In this document: one piece after another, positions 34,852 to 43,782 of the stretch
Numbering within the stretch: position 1 is the first letter of the stretch
Layout: each line of letters opens with the position of its first letter
Source: Mangrovimonas sp. YM274
GTDB taxonomy: Bacteria > Bacteroidota > Bacteroidia > Flavobacteriales > Flavobacteriaceae
Length of the DNA: 64,000 nt
Direction of reading: 5' to 3'
NCBI RefSeq assembly: GCF_030908385.1
Contig: NZ_CP133091.1
Span: forward strand, 62,001-126,000
The notes under the pieces: generated by a model
Told to the model about the DNA's origin: nothing
Databases searched by the model: none
The model's input: the letters and a program-made list of their open reading frames with translations, nothing else
Made by a program: the position numbers and the translations under genes

Positions 34852-35885
34852 TATGCCTTAACTGTTTCTAAAGTTAACCAATCATTCATCCATTTAGACA
34901 ACAAATCAACCCATTCCTTATCATCATTTAAACAAGGAACTGTAGTAAAGTGCTCTCCTCCCATTTCTTCAAAAATTTCCTTTCCTTCCATGGCTATTTC
35001 CTCCAAAGTTTCCAAGCAATCGCTAACAAATGCAGGTGTCACAATGGCCATCCTCTTTAGACCCTTTTTACCTAAAGCCTCTATGGTTCTATCGGTATAA
35101 GGCTGCAACCATGGGTCAAACCCTAGCCTTGATTGGAAGGACGTAGAATAGGTACCTTCTTCAAGACACAATTTTTCAGCAACCAACCGCGTCACTTCCA
35201 AACACTGGTGTCTGTAGCAAAACTCATGAGCCTTGGAAGGCGTAGCACAACAACTACCGTCTATTTTACAGTGAGACTTGGTCACATCTCTTTTTCTAAT
35301 ATGTCTTTCTGGTACCCCGTGGTATGAAAACAACAAATGATCAAATGGTTTTCCTTCCAAATGTTTGGCAATACTATTGGAAAGCACTTCAATATAATCG
35401 GGACGGTTGTAGAACGCTTTTAAATCGGAAAACTTCAAATTTGGAAAATGCTCTTTTCGAATCTCTTCTGCCAGCACCAAAATGGTTTCTGTAGTAGCCA
35501 TAGCAAATTGCGGATATAAAGGCACTATAAACACCTCTTCCACTCCTTGATCCACCAATTCTTGAAGCCCCTTTTTTATGCTCATACTTCCATAGCGCAT
35601 GGCCAAAGCCACTGGCGCCTCTACTTGTTTTTGTATTCCCGCCTTTAAACGTTCAGAAATTACAATTAATGGAGAGCCTTCTTCCCACCAAATTTTCGAG
35701 TAGGCTTCAGCAGAAGCTTTTGGGCGAGTATTTAAAATAATTCCCTTCACCAAAAGGTTTCTTGCCCACAGCGGAACGTCGATGACACGTTCGTCCATTA
35801 AAAATTCACCAAGATATTTTTTGACATCCTTAGGATCTGGACTGTCTGGCGACCCTAAATTAACAAGTAATATTCCCTTTTTCAT
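34851..35885 (-). CDS. hemH: ferrochelatase
   Basis: Ferrochelatase inserts Fe(II) into protoporphyrin IX. The 344-residue protein starts with the family motif GILLVNLGSPDSP, has the catalytic His in LFSYHGVPERHIRKRD and the conserved Glu in FVSDCLETLEEI near the C-terminus. A cysteine-rich insertion follows the catalytic motif (CKIDGSCC, then FCYRHQC), which could form an Fe-S or metal site as in some bacterial ferrochelatases; this is inference. It precedes the MATE and hemJ genes in the leftward unit and is about 1.6 kb from the divergent hemA operon. Confidence 0.96.
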   Translation of the reverse strand: MKKGILLVNLGSPDSPDPKDVKKYLGEFLMDERVIDVPLWARNLLVKGIILNTRPKASAEAYSKIWWEEGSPLIVISERLKAGIQKQVEAPVALAMRYGSMSIKKGLQELVDQGVEEVFIVPLYPQFAMATTETILVLAEEIRKEHFPNLKFSDLKAFYNRPDYIEVLSNSIAKHLEGKPFDHLLFSYHGVPERHIRKRDVTKSHCKIDGSCCATPSKAHEFCYRHQCLEVTRLVAEKLCLEEGTYSTSFQSRLGFDPWLQPYTDRTIEALGKKGLKRMAIVTPAFVSDCLETLEEIAMEGKEIFEEMGGEHFTTVPCLNDDKEWVDLLSKWMNDWLTLETVKA

Positions 35886-35915
35886 AACATCTCATAAAGA
35901 CCGTAATGGCCAAAT

Positions 35916-36512
35916 TTAGTTTTGATTTGCTAGTTCATTTCTCACCTCGGCAGGTATAATATCATTTACCACCGATACCATATTAGGGTCGTTGGCTAAG
36001 AACTTCCACCCTTTAAAAGACGTATTGTATACCGCATAAATGGCGCTTTCCACATGTATTATTAAGGAGGCGGTTTCTGGATCGGCCTTTACATTTCCTT
36101 TTCCAAACTGCTGCTCCATAGTTGGGACCATGAAATCCACAAAGGTTTGCTTTTCTTCCTTAGACTTCCCTACCTCCGACAAAAATGTCATTCTCATTTC
36201 GTTGGAATAATCAATAAGGCTATACTGACTATCATCAAAAGGAACCACATTGGAAATATGACTTATTTCCGTACTCAGGAATTCAATTTTCATCTGTTCA
36301 TTTTGAAGCATTTGCTCCATTCCCGCCTTCATTTGATCTTTGGAAATAGTCTCAAAAACCTTTGGGTGAATGTAACCAATGACCCCATCAGCATTGTTAG
36401 ATTCTACAAAATCGAAATATTTTAGTAACTCAACCTTAATGGCCTCCTTACCCGATTGTGATTGCACATTAAAGCTTATAAATACTATGAGTAATGCAAA
36501 AAGATGTTTCAT
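35916..36512 (-). CDS. secreted or periplasmic protein of unknown function
   Basis: This 198-residue protein has a signal peptide (MKHLFALLIVFISFNVQSQS). The mature part is mixed alpha/beta: the KVELLKYFDFVESNNADGV segment and later YNTSFKGWKFLAND recall an NTF2-like (SnoaL/DUF4440-type) fold, in which such a pocket binds a small ligand, but I cannot confirm a family. No catalytic motif is evident. It lies between an AraC-type gene, 3 bp upstream, and hemH, so it is probably part of the same leftward transcript. Confidence 0.7.
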   Translation of the reverse strand: MKHLFALLIVFISFNVQSQSGKEAIKVELLKYFDFVESNNADGVIGYIHPKVFETISKDQMKAGMEQMLQNEQMKIEFLSTEISHISNVVPFDDSQYSLIDYSNEMRMTFLSEVGKSKEEKQTFVDFMVPTMEQQFGKGNVKADPETASLIIHVESAIYAVYNTSFKGWKFLANDPNMVSVVNDIIPAEVRNELANQN

Positions 36513-36514
36513 GT

Positions 36515-37435
36515 TTATGATATTGATTGTATATATTTTTTTGGGGTTGTTCCGTATTTCTTTTTGAAGGCCGAAATAAAATGGCTCGCCGTACTATACC
36601 CCACACGAAGCCCAACCTCGTTGACATTATGGTTTCCAGATTCCAACAATTTCCTAGCCACCTCCATTTTGTAGTCAAATAGAAAACTATAAACAGAATC
36701 TCCATAAATTTCCTTAAACCCTTCCTTTAATTTTTTTAAACTCAATTGGATTTCCTCCGCTAGTTCCTGTAAAGTTGGAGGTTCTGTCATTCGCGAAATA
36801 ATGATATCCTTTGCCTTTCTAATCTTAATGACATTGGATTCGTCTACCAAAAACGGACATTGCTCCACATTGGCATCTTCACTCCTGTTAAAGTACAAAC
36901 TCAATAGCTCATAAGCCTTTCCCTTGAAGTAAAGATTCTTTATAGAGTTATTAAGATTGAAATTGACGAGCTGCGTTAACACAATAGCCATTGATGGCGT
37001 AATCTTACCATCATCATAGTATTTCTTATCCTTATTGTCTTCACTTAAAAAGGTGATATAATCAGCTTCTTGGGAAAACAATCCATGAAATTTTTTAATG
37101 GAAATGATTACCGACACCAACCAAGATTGCGGCTGGCAATCCATATGTAGTGGCAGATCGCGCTGCGGATTGTAAAGCAAAAGCGAATTTTCATCTTCAA
37201 TGTCTAGAGCATAACGCCCATTATTGAAAATAAATTTACTTGCCCCCTTCAAACAAAAATGAAACTGTATAAAACTACTGTCAATCTCTCTTTCAAGGGT
37301 CACTACTTTATCGCTTTCATTTTGATAAGTCAACACGTAGAAATCCTTTTCTATCTCTACTTCATTAAAAGAATCTATCGTTGAATTCTCAGAACCTATG
37401 GCGATATTTTTTTCAGCATCAAAACTCGAATCCAT
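36515..37435 (-). CDS. AraC family transcriptional regulator
   Basis: ATG at 37435 gives a 306-residue protein; the longer frame from 37546 would cover the intergenic region and lacks a sensible N-terminus. The N-terminal ~170 residues form an unassigned ligand domain (SSFIQFHFCLKGASKFIFNNG). The C-terminus holds two helix-turn-helix motifs (PPTLQELAEEIQLSLKKLKE and NVNEVGLRVGYSTASHFISAFKK) and the TTPKKYI end. It sits divergent from hemA and at the head of the hemH unit, so control of heme synthesis is a natural guess. Confidence 0.92.
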   Translation of the reverse strand: MDSSFDAEKNIAIGSENSTIDSFNEVEIEKDFYVLTYQNESDKVVTLEREIDSSFIQFHFCLKGASKFIFNNGRYALDIEDENSLLLYNPQRDLPLHMDCQPQSWLVSVIISIKKFHGLFSQEADYITFLSEDNKDKKYYDDGKITPSMAIVLTQLVNFNLNNSIKNLYFKGKAYELLSLYFNRSEDANVEQCPFLVDESNVIKIRKAKDIIISRMTEPPTLQELAEEIQLSLKKLKEGFKEIYGDSVYSFLFDYKMEVARKLLESGNHNVNEVGLRVGYSTASHFISAFKKKYGTTPKKYIQSIS

Positions 37436-37594
37436 CACAAAGCTATTTAGACCTGTTCTAAACAAACAACACGAAACACGTTGTTTATTCCGCAAAAGTA
37501 TGATATTATTTACATTAATTGGAAAAACAACCCAAAAAAACCACAAGCGATACTTATTGTTCCTTTAGCGTTATTTTTTTAATTTGCATACATA

Positions 37595-37602
37595 TATTTT
37601 TG
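37595..37602 (+). promoter_or_regulatory. -7 box for the hemA operon
   Basis: TATTTTTG matches TAnnTTTG and lies 24 bases before the ATG at 37627. No convincing -33 box is visible. Confidence 0.45.
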
Positions 37603-37626
37603 TTGCCGAATTTCCAACGTTATTTA

Positions 37627-38889
37627 ATGGAATACAACACTAAGTCGAAAACAACATATTTTTACGCCATTGGCTTAAGTTACAAAAAAGCCGATGCAGA
37701 TATTAGAGGCCACTTTAGCTTGGATAATGATGGCAAGCAATTGCTATATACCCAAGCCAAGGCAAATGGCATTGACAGCCTTATTGTAACCTCTACCTGT
37801 AACCGTACTGAACTTTACGGTTTTGCCGAGCATCCTTACCAGCTTATCAAGTTACTTTGCGAGAATACCAAAGGAACTGTTGAGGAGTTTCAGGAAGTTG
37901 CCTACATCTACAAAAACAAAGAGGCTATTGCTCACATGTTTAAAGTAGGTTCTGGTTTGGACAGTCAAATTCTTGGTGACTTTGAAATTATCAGTCAATT
38001 AAAGTCTAGCGCCAAGGATTCTAAAAAAGCAGGTTTACTGAATTCCTACTTGGAACGCTTGATCAATGCTGTGATCCAAGCTAGTAAACGCATCAAAACA
38101 GAAACCGACATTTCCTCGGGAGCGGCTTCGGTGTCTTTTGCTTCGGTACATTACATCTTGAACAATATTGAAGATATTTCCAACCGAAATATTCTACTCT
38201 TCGGAACTGGAAAAATAGGGCGCAACACTTGTGAAAATTTAGTGAAGCACACTAAAAATGAGCACATCACCCTTATCAACAGAACCAAAACCAAGGCACA
38301 GGAAATTGCAGGAAAGTTTAACTTGTTGGTAAAGGACTATGCCAATTTACAGGAAGAAATCAACGCGTCCGACGTTATGATTGTAGCCACTGGAGCTCAA
38401 AATCCGACCGTCGACAAATTTTTGATTCAAACCAAAAAGCCGTTGTTGATTTTGGATTTGTCTATTCCTAGAAACGTGAACCATAACGTTACCGAATTGG
38501 ACAATGTCACTTTAATTCACTTGGACGACCTTTCTCAAATCACCGATGAAACTTTAGAAAAGAGAAAAGCACACATCCCAATAGCAGAGGCCATTCTTGA
38601 AGAAGTAAAAGCAGAATTCAACACTTGGTTGGAAACCCGAAAATTTGCTCCTACCATTAAGGCCTTAAAACTAAAACTGACCGATTTTAAAAATGCAGAA
38701 TTGGACACGCAACGTAAAAAGCTGTCTGATTTCAATGAAGAACAGGCCGAATTGATCAGTAACAATATCATTCAAAAGATTACCAATCACTTTGCGCATC
38801 ATTTAAGAGAGGATGGCATTTCTACTGATGAAAGCCTGGAATTAATTAAGAAGGTGTTTCAATTAGAAGAATCCACAAAACATGTCTAA
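37627..38889 (+). CDS. hemA: glutamyl-tRNA reductase
   Basis: HemA reduces glutamyl-tRNA to glutamate-1-semialdehyde with NADPH, the first committed step of the C5 heme pathway. The start at 37627 gives 420 residues. The catalytic Cys lies in STCNRTELYGF, followed by a GLDSQILGDFEI segment, the NADPH-binding region ILLFGTGKIGRNTCENL and a C-terminal dimerisation helix. Its last 8 bp overlap the hemC-hemD gene. It heads the rightward heme operon. Confidence 0.96.
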   Translation: MEYNTKSKTTYFYAIGLSYKKADADIRGHFSLDNDGKQLLYTQAKANGIDSLIVTSTCNRTELYGFAEHPYQLIKLLCENTKGTVEEFQEVAYIYKNKEAIAHMFKVGSGLDSQILGDFEIISQLKSSAKDSKKAGLLNSYLERLINAVIQASKRIKTETDISSGAASVSFASVHYILNNIEDISNRNILLFGTGKIGRNTCENLVKHTKNEHITLINRTKTKAQEIAGKFNLLVKDYANLQEEINASDVMIVATGAQNPTVDKFLIQTKKPLLILDLSIPRNVNHNVTELDNVTLIHLDDLSQITDETLEKRKAHIPIAEAILEEVKAEFNTWLETRKFAPTIKALKLKLTDFKNAELDTQRKKLSDFNEEQAELISNNIIQKITNHFAHHLREDGISTDESLELIKKVFQLEESTKHV

Positions 38890-40459
38890 AATTATACGCA
38901 TTGGCACACGCGATAGCCAATTGGCGCTATGGCAAGCCAAAACTGTACAACATCAATTGGAACATTTGGGCCATAAAACCGTCCTTGTTCCCGTAAAATC
39001 AACTGGTGACTTGGTGTTGGACAAACCTCTCTATGAGTTGGGAATTACTGGAGTTTTCACCAAAACATTGGACATCGCCATGTTAAATGGCGATATCGAT
39101 ATTGCGGTACATTCCCTAAAAGATGTCCCTACAGCTTTACCAAATGGGATTGTTCAAGCCGCGGTTTTAAAGCGTGGCAACAACAAGGACATGTTGGTGT
39201 TTAAACATAATGAAGAATTCCTATCGCAGAGAGAAGGTATTATTGCCACTGGAAGTTTACGCCGAAGAGCACAATGGCTCAACCGCTACCCCACACACAC
39301 TGTAGTTGGATTAAGAGGTAATGTGAATTTACGCCTTCAAAAACTGGAAGACAACGAAGATTGGAACGGTGCCATTTTTGCGGCAGCAGGCTTAGGCCGT
39401 TTACAAATTCGTCCTGAAAACGCCATCAATTTAGATTGGATGATTCCTGCCCCTGCTCAGGGAGCCGTGATGGTAACTGCTTTGGAAAAAGATGAAGATA
39501 TTCTGGAAATCTGTCGTGAAATCAACCACGAAGAAACAGAAATCTGCACCTCTATAGAGCGTAATTTCTTAAGAGTTTTGGAAGGCGGTTGCTCTGCCCC
39601 TATTGGCGCCTTAGCAACTATCAAAAATGAAGAAATCAGTTTTACTGGAGTTTTATTAAGTCCTGACGGAACCAAAAAGATTGAAGTTTCTCGTTCCGTA
39701 AAATTAGGACGACATCAAGATTTAGCGCAGCAATGTGCCGAAAATGTTATTGAACGTGGCGGCAAACGCTTAATGGATGGCATTAAACATTCAGGGAAGC
39801 AAACCAATATTTATTCTACAAAATCCTTAACCGAAGATCAGCAATTTCTGTTAAACGACCGTTTGGTTGTAAAGAGCAATGATGCCATCAAAACCAACCC
39901 TAACAGAATTCCGGTAAGCAAACTCAAAACACCTATTAAAAATGTGGTGATTACGAGTCAAAATGCGGTAGATGCCATTCTTACCAATTGCCCTTCCGAA
40001 GACTTAAATTTTAAAAATATTTATTGTGTTGGCCGTCGTACCAAACGCCTTATTGAACAAAAAATAGGCCCTGTAGCACATGCTGCCAAAAATGCAAAAA
40101 CCTTGGCCGAATATTTAGTTGATTATATTGACGGTACAGAGGTTACTTATTTCTGTAGCAATTTGAGATTGGACGATTTGCCTACCATTTTAAAGGACAA
40201 CCACATCAAAGTAGAGGAAATTGAAGCCTACCAAACCCGTTACGATGCGGAAAAAGTGGAGGACAATATTGAAGGTATTATGTTTTACAGCCCTTCAACC
40301 GTCGAAAGTTTTATCCAACAAAATAAACCCAACGGTATTGCTTTCTGTATAGGAGAAACCACTGCCAAGGAAGCCCAAAAATATTTCAAGGATGTTCGTA
40401 TTGCCAAAGTTCCTACTGTAGAAAGTGTCATCGAACTGGTAAATGAACATTATGCCTAA
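38882..40459 (+). CDS. hemCD: hydroxymethylbilane synthase-uroporphyrinogen III synthase fusion
   Basis: This 525-residue protein joins two consecutive enzymes. Residues 1-~300 are HemC: IIRIGTRDSQLALWQAK at the start, HSLKDVPT, RRRAQWL, and the dipyrromethane-cofactor Cys237 in LEGGCSAPIGA. Residues ~315-525 resemble HemD, a two-lobed Rossmann-like domain of low conservation (NVVITSQNAVDAILTNCP, IYCVGRRTKRLIEQ, GIMFYSPSTVESFI, AFCIGETTAKEA). The fusion would pass hydroxymethylbilane directly to the cyclising enzyme, limiting its spontaneous closure to the type I isomer. It overlaps hemA and lies 59 bp before hemE. Confidence 0.93.
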   Translation: MSKIIRIGTRDSQLALWQAKTVQHQLEHLGHKTVLVPVKSTGDLVLDKPLYELGITGVFTKTLDIAMLNGDIDIAVHSLKDVPTALPNGIVQAAVLKRGNNKDMLVFKHNEEFLSQREGIIATGSLRRRAQWLNRYPTHTVVGLRGNVNLRLQKLEDNEDWNGAIFAAAGLGRLQIRPENAINLDWMIPAPAQGAVMVTALEKDEDILEICREINHEETEICTSIERNFLRVLEGGCSAPIGALATIKNEEISFTGVLLSPDGTKKIEVSRSVKLGRHQDLAQQCAENVIERGGKRLMDGIKHSGKQTNIYSTKSLTEDQQFLLNDRLVVKSNDAIKTNPNRIPVSKLKTPIKNVVITSQNAVDAILTNCPSEDLNFKNIYCVGRRTKRLIEQKIGPVAHAAKNAKTLAEYLVDYIDGTEVTYFCSNLRLDDLPTILKDNHIKVEEIEAYQTRYDAEKVEDNIEGIMFYSPSTVESFIQQNKPNGIAFCIGETTAKEAQKYFKDVRIAKVPTVESVIELVNEHYA

Positions 40460-40518
40460 TCTTTAGGTTTAAACTAACAAAGTTGAATTAAACAGAGTCG
40501 CTTTTCAGCGGAATAAAC

Positions 40519-41544
40519 ATGATAAAAAACGATTTATTTTTAAGAGCCCTAAAAGGAGAAACTGTTGAACGCCCACCAGTGTGGATGATGCGTCAAGCAG
40601 GTCGCTATTTACCAGAATTTATGGCAATTCGTGAAAAATACGATTTCTTTACACGTTGCCGTACTCCTGAATTGGCCAGTGAAATTACCGTTCAACCTAT
40701 TCGTCGCTACGGTATGGATGCCGCCATCTTGTTTTCTGACATCTTGGTGATTCCACAAGCTATGAACATCGAGGTACAAATGAAGCCAAATTTCGGTCCC
40801 TACTTACCTAACCCTGTTCGCACCCAAAAAGATGTGGACAATGTAATTGTGCCAAATGTAACGGAAGCATTGGATTATGTTTACCAAGCTATAAAAGCCA
40901 CCAAAGAATTGTTGAATGACGAAATTCCTCTTATTGGATTTGCAGGATCCCCTTGGACCATTTTGTGCTACTGTGTACAAGGCCAAGGCAGCAAAAACTT
41001 TGACAAAGCCAAGGAATTTTGTTTTACCAATCCTATTGCAGCCCACCAATTATTGCAAAAAATCACCGATACCACTATTGCTTACTTAAAGGAAAAAGTA
41101 AAAGCTGGTGTTAACGCAGTTCAAGTGTTTGATTCTTGGGGAGGTATGTTATCTCCAACCGATTACCATGAATTTTCATGGCAGTATATCAATCAAATTA
41201 TTGAAGCCTTGAAAGATGATGCTCCAGTAATCGCCTTCGGAAAAGGTTGTTGGTTCGCCCTTCATGAAATGGCACAATCCAATGCCTCTGCCCTTGGAGT
41301 GGATTGGACCTGTTCTCCTAAAAATGCCCGTTATTTAACTGGTGGACAAATTACCCTTCAAGGGAACTTCGACCCAGCAAGACTATTATCGCCTCCAGAC
41401 GTCATCAAAAAGATGGTTCACCAAATGATTGATGAATTTGGAAAGGACAAATACATTGTCAATCTAGGGCACGGTATTTTGCCAAATATCCCATTAGACA
41501 ATGCCAAGGCATTTATTGATGCTGTAAAGGAATACAAAGCATAG
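40519..41544 (+). CDS. hemE: uroporphyrinogen decarboxylase
   Basis: HemE removes four acetate carboxyls from uroporphyrinogen III to give coproporphyrinogen III. The 341-residue protein has the N-terminal signature [16 protein letters not shown] with the conserved Arg, the [16 protein letters not shown] segment with the catalytic Asp, [20 protein letters not shown], and a C-terminal NLGHGILPN with the active-site His. The length is typical. It follows hemCD in the same direction and precedes the EI24 gene by 48 bp. Confidence 0.96.
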   Translation: MIKNDLFLRALKGETVERPPVWMMRQAGRYLPEFMAIREKYDFFTRCRTPELASEITVQPIRRYGMDAAILFSDILVIPQAMNIEVQMKPNFGPYLPNPVRTQKDVDNVIVPNVTEALDYVYQAIKATKELLNDEIPLIGFAGSPWTILCYCVQGQGSKNFDKAKEFCFTNPIAAHQLLQKITDTTIAYLKEKVKAGVNAVQVFDSWGGMLSPTDYHEFSWQYINQIIEALKDDAPVIAFGKGCWFALHEMAQSNASALGVDWTCSPKNARYLTGGQITLQGNFDPARLLSPPDVIKKMVHQMIDEFGKDKYIVNLGHGILPNIPLDNAKAFIDAVKEYKA

Positions 41545-41592
41545 ATCTTTAAAAACCTTGCCAATTCAATTGGCACAGGAACCAACTTATAA

Positions 41593-42351
41593 ATGCTAAA
41601 AAATATTTTCAAAGCCATACAAGCCTATTTTGGAGCCTTTGGTTTGATTTCAAAACTTGGGCTTTGGAAATATTTTGTCATACCAATAGTAATTAGCTTT
41701 TTCACTGCAACAAGTATTGGCTTGATGGCTTATGGCTTTTCAGATAATATTTTCGACTACATCCTGAGCATTTTCCCTAGTTGGAATTCCTCTTCATGGT
41801 TACGAAATTTGTCCGAAATCTTCATTGGGTTGGCCATAATTGCCATTGGACTCCTGCTCTACAAACATATTGTCATGGCCCTTTCGGCACCCTTCATGAG
41901 TCCGGTTTCCGAACGGATTGAAGCCCATTTAGCCAATAACCTCTTACCAAGGAATACCAAAAGCACCTTCAGTTCGCAATTATCGCGAGGAATTAAAATC
42001 AACTTGCGTAACCTTTTTAAAGAACTCACCTTAACTATTCCTGTGCTATTGTTAGGTTTTATTCCTGTTATTGGTATTGCATCCTCTGTGTTACTCTTTT
42101 TAATTCAAGCGTATTATGCCGGTTTTGGGAATATGGACTACACCTTGGAACGCCACCTCAATTACCACGACAGCATTCAATTTGTAAAAAAGAATAAAGG
42201 CACCGCAATTGGTAACGGAATTGTGTTTTTAGTTTGCCTTTTAATTCCTATTTTAGGCTTAATGATTGTGCTACCACTTTCAGTAACAGCAGCTTCCAAA
42301 GAAACTGTTAGATTATTACAACTAAAACACACCAAAGCAATTAAACACTAA
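41593..42351 (+). CDS. EI24 domain (CysZ-like) membrane protein
   Basis: This 252-residue inner-membrane protein has about five or six hydrophobic segments (YFVIPIVISFFTATSIGLMAY, EIFIGLAIIAIGLLLY, IPVLLLGFIPVIGIASSVLLFL, IVFLVCLLIPILGLMIVLPL). The APFMSPVSERIEAHL loop and the FGNMDYTLERH motif match the EI24/CysZ family, in which CysZ is a sulfate permease. Its conserved position within the heme operon is intriguing but its substrate is unknown. Its stop codon overlaps the next ATG by one base. Confidence 0.82.
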   Translation: MLKNIFKAIQAYFGAFGLISKLGLWKYFVIPIVISFFTATSIGLMAYGFSDNIFDYILSIFPSWNSSSWLRNLSEIFIGLAIIAIGLLLYKHIVMALSAPFMSPVSERIEAHLANNLLPRNTKSTFSSQLSRGIKINLRNLFKELTLTIPVLLLGFIPVIGIASSVLLFLIQAYYAGFGNMDYTLERHLNYHDSIQFVKKNKGTAIGNGIVFLVCLLIPILGLMIVLPLSVTAASKETVRLLQLKHTKAIKH

Positions 42352-42890
42352 TGGTATTGTCAAAAGACACATTCGAGCTGGCTACGCTACAACACGAAGA
42401 TGCTCCTAGTCTTAGCCAATTGATGATTACCAACGGGAGGCGTTTTCAGTTGTACCTACCAAAAACCTTAGCGCAGAATATTTCGGAAGAAGCTTCCGTA
42501 AACTACATTGCTCAACAGCGAGAAGCCATTATTGAGCAAACAGAATACACCTTTGCCATAAAGGATTTAGAAACGTCCAAAGTGGCAGGTCTCGTCATTT
42601 TAAAAAACCTTAACTGGAACCAAAATCAAGGAGAATTTGCTTATTGCCTGGGAAACAATTATACAGGCAATGGCTGGATGGTAAAGGCCCTAAAAACCAG
42701 CATTCAATTTGCATTTAACGACCTAGCCCTCCAAACTCTGAATATATTAGTACACAAAACCAACACCCCTAGTGTTAATGTCGCCAAAAGATGCGGATTT
42801 TCATGGGTTAAAACATTAGAAAACGATTACATATCCTCTGCCAAAGGCCCTTTGGATATGGAATTATACCAATTACATAATGAAAGATAA
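42351..42890 (+). CDS. GNAT family N-acetyltransferase
   Basis: This 179-residue protein resembles the RimJ/RimL-like branch of the GNAT superfamily. The central strand EYTFAIKDLETSKVAGLVILK, the ACG-like NYTGNGWMVKALKTS acetyl-CoA loop and the NTPSVNVAKRCGFSWVKT segment fit that group. The acceptor is unknown; a protein N-terminus or small metabolite is possible. It overlaps EI24 by 1 bp and hemF by 11 bp, so it is translated as part of the heme operon. Confidence 0.88.
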   Translation: MVLSKDTFELATLQHEDAPSLSQLMITNGRRFQLYLPKTLAQNISEEASVNYIAQQREAIIEQTEYTFAIKDLETSKVAGLVILKNLNWNQNQGEFAYCLGNNYTGNGWMVKALKTSIQFAFNDLALQTLNILVHKTNTPSVNVAKRCGFSWVKTLENDYISSAKGPLDMELYQLHNER

Positions 42891-43782
42891 GTTTTATTCA
42901 TACATACAAAATTTACAAGATACCATTACCTCAACTTTGGAAAGCATTGATGGCAAAGCCACGTTTCGTCAAGATCTTTGGGAACGTCCCGAAGGCGGCG
43001 GCGGCAGAACCCGAGTGATCGAAAACGGTAAGGTATTTGAAAAAGGCGGCGTTAATATTTCTGCGGTTCACGGCAAACTTCCGGAGAGCATGCAAACCTA
43101 TTTTGGCGTGAAGGATGCCAACTTTTTTGCCTGTGGCCTTAGTTTGGTATTGCATCCTAAAAGCCCCATGGTGCCAACCGTACATGCCAATTGGCGCTAT
43201 TTTGAAATGTACAATGAACAAGGTGAGATTGTTGACCAATGGTTTGGAGGCGGACAAGATTTAACGCCATATTATTTATTTGAAGAAGATGCGATCCACT
43301 TCCATAACACCTGTAAAACAGCCTGCGACAAACACCATCCAGACTTCTACCAAGAATATAAAACAAAATGCGACAAGTATTTCTGGAACAGCCATCGCAA
43401 TGAAGCCAGAGGTCTTGGCGGTTTATTCTTTGACTACTGCAAAGCCACTGATGAGATGAGCATGGAAGATTGGTACAATTTTGTCACCGAAGTAGGCAAC
43501 AGCTTTTTGGAAGCCTATGTACCAATTGTTGAAAAACGCAAAAACCTTCCGTATACGGAAGCCAATAGAACATGGCAAGAAATACGCCGTGGGCGTTACG
43601 TAGAATTTAATTTGGTACATGACAAAGGCACTTTGTTTGGCTTGCGAACCAACGGCCGTATAGAAAGTATTTTGATGAGTTTACCTCCTCATGTACAATG
43701 GGTATATGACCACCATCCAGAAGAGGGCAGCCCGGAAGCAGCATTGCTCTCCGTTTTAAAACAACCAAAAACATGGGTTTAA
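42880..43782 (+). CDS. hemF: oxygen-dependent coproporphyrinogen III oxidase
   Basis: HemF uses O2 to turn two propionates of coproporphyrinogen III into vinyl groups. The 300-residue protein shows the family sequence throughout: EGGGGRTRVIENGKVFEKGG, the conserved HANWRYFEM, WFGGGQDLTPYYL, GLGGLFFDYC and RRGRYVEFNLVHDKGT. Use of the aerobic enzyme indicates that the organism respires oxygen; an anaerobic HemN is not in the window. It overlaps the DUF4421 gene by 10 bp. Confidence 0.96.
   Translation: MKDKFYSYIQNLQDTITSTLESIDGKATFRQDLWERPEGGGGRTRVIENGKVFEKGGVNISAVHGKLPESMQTYFGVKDANFFACGLSLVLHPKSPMVPTVHANWRYFEMYNEQGEIVDQWFGGGQDLTPYYLFEEDAIHFHNTCKTACDKHHPDFYQEYKTKCDKYFWNSHRNEARGLGGLFFDYCKATDEMSMEDWYNFVTEVGNSFLEAYVPIVEKRKNLPYTEANRTWQEIRRGRYVEFNLVHDKGTLFGLRTNGRIESILMSLPPHVQWVYDHHPEEGSPEAALLSVLKQPKTWV

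Noticed and set aside
41556-41575. Palindrome TGCCAATTCAATTGGCA between hemE and the EI24 gene as a terminator
   Set aside because: It has no T-run after it and the downstream genes are tightly packed with the heme operon. It may be a processing site, but nothing supports a specific role.
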